Source of the DNA: Pseudomonas sp. URMO17WK12:I11
Lineage (GTDB): Bacteria > Pseudomonadota > Gammaproteobacteria > Pseudomonadales > Pseudomonadaceae
Assembly (NCBI RefSeq): GCF_007677725.1
Contig: NZ_VEDF01000002.1
Location: 62,001 to 126,000 of the forward strand
DNA: 64,000 bases
Reading direction: 5' to 3'
A program made the position numbers and the translations under genes. The notes under the pieces were generated by a model. The model saw only the letters and a program-made list of their open reading frames with translations, made no database searches and had not been told where the DNA came from. Positions 61,869 through 64,000 of the stretch are shown here, one piece after another (positions within the stretch are counted from its first letter, which is position 1; the number at the start of each line of letters is the position of its first letter).

Positions 61869-62843
61869 ATGAACAAAGCACCGAATCGCACGCTCTTCTT
61901 TTACCAACTCAACAAGCTCATCTGCATCAAGCAAGGCGACCAGCATCGCTCCATTTTCCGGCATGCGGATGTGCCGCTGGCTGAACATCAAATGGGTGGC
62001 GACCCGAGCACCGCATTGTTAGCCACTGACGATAAAGGTTCGGTTCTCGTCGCTGCGGACGAAGGCGATTCGGAAGACCACCTCTATTCAGCCTACGGTC
62101 ACGATCCTAACCTGCCGTCGGCACGAACTGCAGCAGGCTTCAACGGCGAGTTTTTCGAACCACACTCTATCTGCTATCGCCTTGGGCAAGGTTATCGAGC
62201 GCTAAGTGTAGTGCTGATGCGATTTCTCTCAGCCGACAGCTGGAGCCCTTTCGGGCAAGGCGGCATTAACGCCTATACCTATTGCAGCGGTGATCCAATT
62301 AACAACACCGACCCCAGTGGCCATGTGCTGGTCCGGGTTCCACCCGCCTCAGCGCTCACTCCCAGGGCACCCAGTACACCTAGCTATCTGGAATACTGGG
62401 GCAAGCGGATCGTGCGGCGCTTCGAGGTAGATCACTATGAGAGCTTAACCACAAAGACGATTGTGACGACAGGTAAGGGCAGGAATACCAGCAGCCAGGT
62501 TAGCGAAACAACGCGTAGAACGTTACGCACCACTGAGCTGTTCGAAGTGATTGCCGATCCCCATAAAGGCCCGGCTACCGTGCACGTTACCCGTACACAG
62601 CTGGACAGCTTCCTGGAAGCGAGCAATAACCTGCGTAACGCACAGGCGGCTGACGCACTGGGCGATTCGGCTCACACAGTGAGCACTGCCTATATCCGCA
62701 ACTTAGAGAATTTCCGGCGCGGCTTGACCGTTAGCGGCGAAGATCTGGCACGGCGAGCCAACAACCCCAACGATCTGACAGCGTACCTGGCGGGGAGCTT
62801 CCGAGTCAGCGACGGCAACTCGAAGATTCGCCAACGCCAATGA
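61869..62843 (+). CDS. Orphan RHS-core protein with variable C-terminus (second copy)
   Basis: 324 residues from MNKAPNRTLFFYQLNK. The ~150-residue N-terminal part is paralogous to the first copy: HLYSAYGHDPNLPS, AGFNGEFF, LMRFLSADSWSPFGQGGINAYTYCSGDPINNTDPSGH-type core end. The C-terminal ~170 residues (FEVDHYESLTTKTIVTTG, then a helical tail) share nothing obvious with copy one and match no toxin domain I know. AGGTGG lies upstream. Orphan RHS genes of this size are common in Pseudomonas and of unknown role. Confidence 0.87.
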   Translation: MNKAPNRTLFFYQLNKLICIKQGDQHRSIFRHADVPLAEHQMGGDPSTALLATDDKGSVLVAADEGDSEDHLYSAYGHDPNLPSARTAAGFNGEFFEPHSICYRLGQGYRALSVVLMRFLSADSWSPFGQGGINAYTYCSGDPINNTDPSGHVLVRVPPASALTPRAPSTPSYLEYWGKRIVRRFEVDHYESLTTKTIVTTGKGRNTSSQVSETTRRTLRTTELFEVIADPHKGPATVHVTRTQLDSFLEASNNLRNAQAADALGDSAHTVSTAYIRNLENFRRGLTVSGEDLARRANNPNDLTAYLAGSFRVSDGNSKIRQRQ

Positions 62844-62886
62844 TCATCGCGGCTGTACCCATTTTGGCTACCGATAACCTCCATTC

Positions 62887-62912
62887 AAAAAAGCCCCTCA
62901 TCGTGAGGGGCT
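62887..62912 (-). terminator. Intrinsic terminator of fdhA
   Basis: On the minus strand a perfect 9-base stem AGCCCCTCA/TGAGGGGCT with a 3-base loop runs into TTTTTT, 19 bases after the fdhA stop. Confidence 0.92.
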
Positions 62913-62930
62913 CTTGGTTACATCACGCGA

Positions 62931-64000
62931 TCACGCCGCGCCCCACATCTTGTGCGGGTCGATCACGAATTTCTTCGGCACACCGGCATCGAACTCGCCG
63001 TAACCTTCCGGCGCCTGATCCAGGTTGATCACCTGCACACCCACCACTTCAGCGATGTTGATGCGATCCCACATGATCGCCTGCATCAGCTGACGGTTGT
63101 ACTTCATGGTCGGGGTCTGGCCGGTGTGGAAGCTGTGCGACTTGGCCCAGCCCAGGCCGAAGCGGATGCTCAGCGCGCCAATCTTGGCAGCGGCGTCCAC
63201 CGCACCCGGGTCTTCGGTCACATACAGGCCAGGGATACCAATCTGGCCGGCAACACGCGTCACCTGCATCAGCGAGTTGAGCACGGTGGCTGGTGCTTCG
63301 TGCTTGGCGCCCTCATGGCCATGGCCACGGGCCTCGAAGCCTACGGCGTCAACGGCGCAGTCCACTTCCGGCTCGCCGAGGATGTCGACGATCTGCTCGT
63401 GCAGCGGGGTATCCTTGGACAGGTCGACCACTTCGAAGCCTTGGGACTTGGCGTGGGCCAGGCGCGCCGGGTTGAGGTCGCCGACGATCACGCAGGCAGC
63501 GCCCAGCAGGCGCGCCGAGGCAGCGGCAGCAAGGCCAACGGGGCCTGCGCCAGCGACGTAGACGGTGCTGCCTGGGCCAACACCTGCGGTGACAGCGCCG
63601 TGGTAGCCGGTCGGCAGAATGTCGGAGAGGCAGGTCAGGTCACGGATCTTCTCCATGGCCTTGTCGCGCTCTGGCAGTTTCAGCAGGTTGAAGTCGGCGT
63701 AGGGCACCAACACGTATTCGGCTTGCCCGCCAGTCCAGTCGCCCATGTCGACGTAGCCGTAGGCACCGCCTGCGCGGGCCGGGTTGACCGTCAGGCAGAC
63801 ACCGGTGTGCATCTCTTTGCAGGAGCGGCAGCGGCCGCAGGCGACGTTGAACGGCACCGACACCAGGTCGCCGATCTGCATGCGCTCGACGTCGCTGCCC
63901 TTCTCGACGATTTCCCCGGTGATTTCGTGGCCCAGGACCAGGCCGACCTGGGCAGTGGTACGGCCACGGACCATGTGCTGGTCGGAGCCGCAGATGTTGG
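62931..64000 (-). CDS. fdhA: Glutathione-independent formaldehyde dehydrogenase (5' end outside window)
   Basis: The last ~356 residues of a zinc alcohol-dehydrogenase-family enzyme; the frame runs off the right edge, with the CGSDQHM catalytic-zinc region visible just before it. Structural zinc cysteines appear as CGRCRSCKEMHTGVC and the NAD fold as GAGPVGLAAAASARLLGA. The usual length is 399 residues, so about 40 are missing. P. putida formaldehyde dehydrogenase dismutates or oxidises formaldehyde with tightly bound NAD. Terminator follows. Confidence 0.95.
   Translation of the reverse strand, partial: NICGSDQHMVRGRTTAQVGLVLGHEITGEIVEKGSDVERMQIGDLVSVPFNVACGRCRSCKEMHTGVCLTVNPARAGGAYGYVDMGDWTGGQAEYVLVPYADFNLLKLPERDKAMEKIRDLTCLSDILPTGYHGAVTAGVGPGSTVYVAGAGPVGLAAAASARLLGAACVIVGDLNPARLAHAKSQGFEVVDLSKDTPLHEQIVDILGEPEVDCAVDAVGFEARGHGHEGAKHEAPATVLNSLMQVTRVAGQIGIPGLYVTEDPGAVDAAAKIGALSIRFGLGWAKSHSFHTGQTPTMKYNRQLMQAIMWDRINIAEVVGVQVINLDQAPEGYGEFDAGVPKKFVIDPHKMWGAA

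Overview
The window reads as a chromosomal segment of a fluorescent Pseudomonas, most likely of the P. putida group. The evidence is high GC, Pseudomonas-type codon use, and a gene order that, as I recall it, matches P. putida KT2440 in inverted order from the pqq cluster to fdhA. No rRNA, tRNA, CRISPR array or intact insertion sequence was seen. Coding density is high and most neighbours on a strand overlap by 1-8 bases.

Layout. (1) 1-5.4 kb: PQQ cofactor cluster, pqqF (tail)-pqqA-B-C-D-E-M. (2) 5.4-8.2 kb: a small Pmp3/YqaE membrane protein, a class III aminotransferase and a divergent LysR regulator. (3) 8.4-13.6 kb: two long acyl-CoA dehydrogenases flanking a membrane diguanylate cyclase, with a PsrA-like operator in front of one dehydrogenase. 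(4) 13.9-18.8 kb: a small flagellar-rod-like protein and the complete biotin operon bioB-F-H-C-D, with a BirA-type operator that reaches into the start of divergent comF. (5) 18.9-23.1 kb: comF, a ModE-like regulator, srkA, rarD and an ACT-domain regulator. (6) 23.1-29.1 kb: glcB with a long-spacer RccR-type operator, a stand-alone response regulator, a cNMP/CBS/nucleotidyltransferase protein and a DnaQ-type exonuclease. (7) 29.2-34.7 kb: an iron-uptake unit of ECF sigma factor, FecR, TonB receptor, PepSY membrane protein and a small membrane protein, with Fur-like boxes. (8) 34.7-37.5 kb: a 929-residue protein resembling the Pseudomonas dermonecrotic-toxin-like (DUF6543) family. (9) 37.5-44.5 kb: LPS inner-core operon waaF-waaC-waaG-waaP-wapP-wapQ plus a tandem-kinase protein. 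(10) 44.6-56.5 kb: glnE, divergent aceE-aceF with two short-spacer RccR-type operators, a DipA-like c-di-GMP phosphodiesterase, msrA and a glutathione transferase. (11) 56.6-60.3 kb: a periplasmic retropepsin-like protein, an acyltransferase, an amino acid/polyamine permease and a DUF2780 protein. (12) 60.5-62.8 kb: a visibly AT-richer accessory insert with two orphan RHS-core proteins. (13) 62.9-64 kb: the start-truncated glutathione-independent formaldehyde dehydrogenase fdhA.

How parts connect. PQQ serves periplasmic dehydrogenases. aceEF (pyruvate to acetyl-CoA) and glcB (glyoxylate shunt) carry two spacing classes of the same TGTAGT/ACTACA operator, which fits reciprocal control by the KDPG-responsive regulator RccR. 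The most likely under-described content is a second inverted repeat shared by the glcB and aceE control regions, the two RHS orphans, and the toxin-like protein between the iron-uptake and LPS-core operons.
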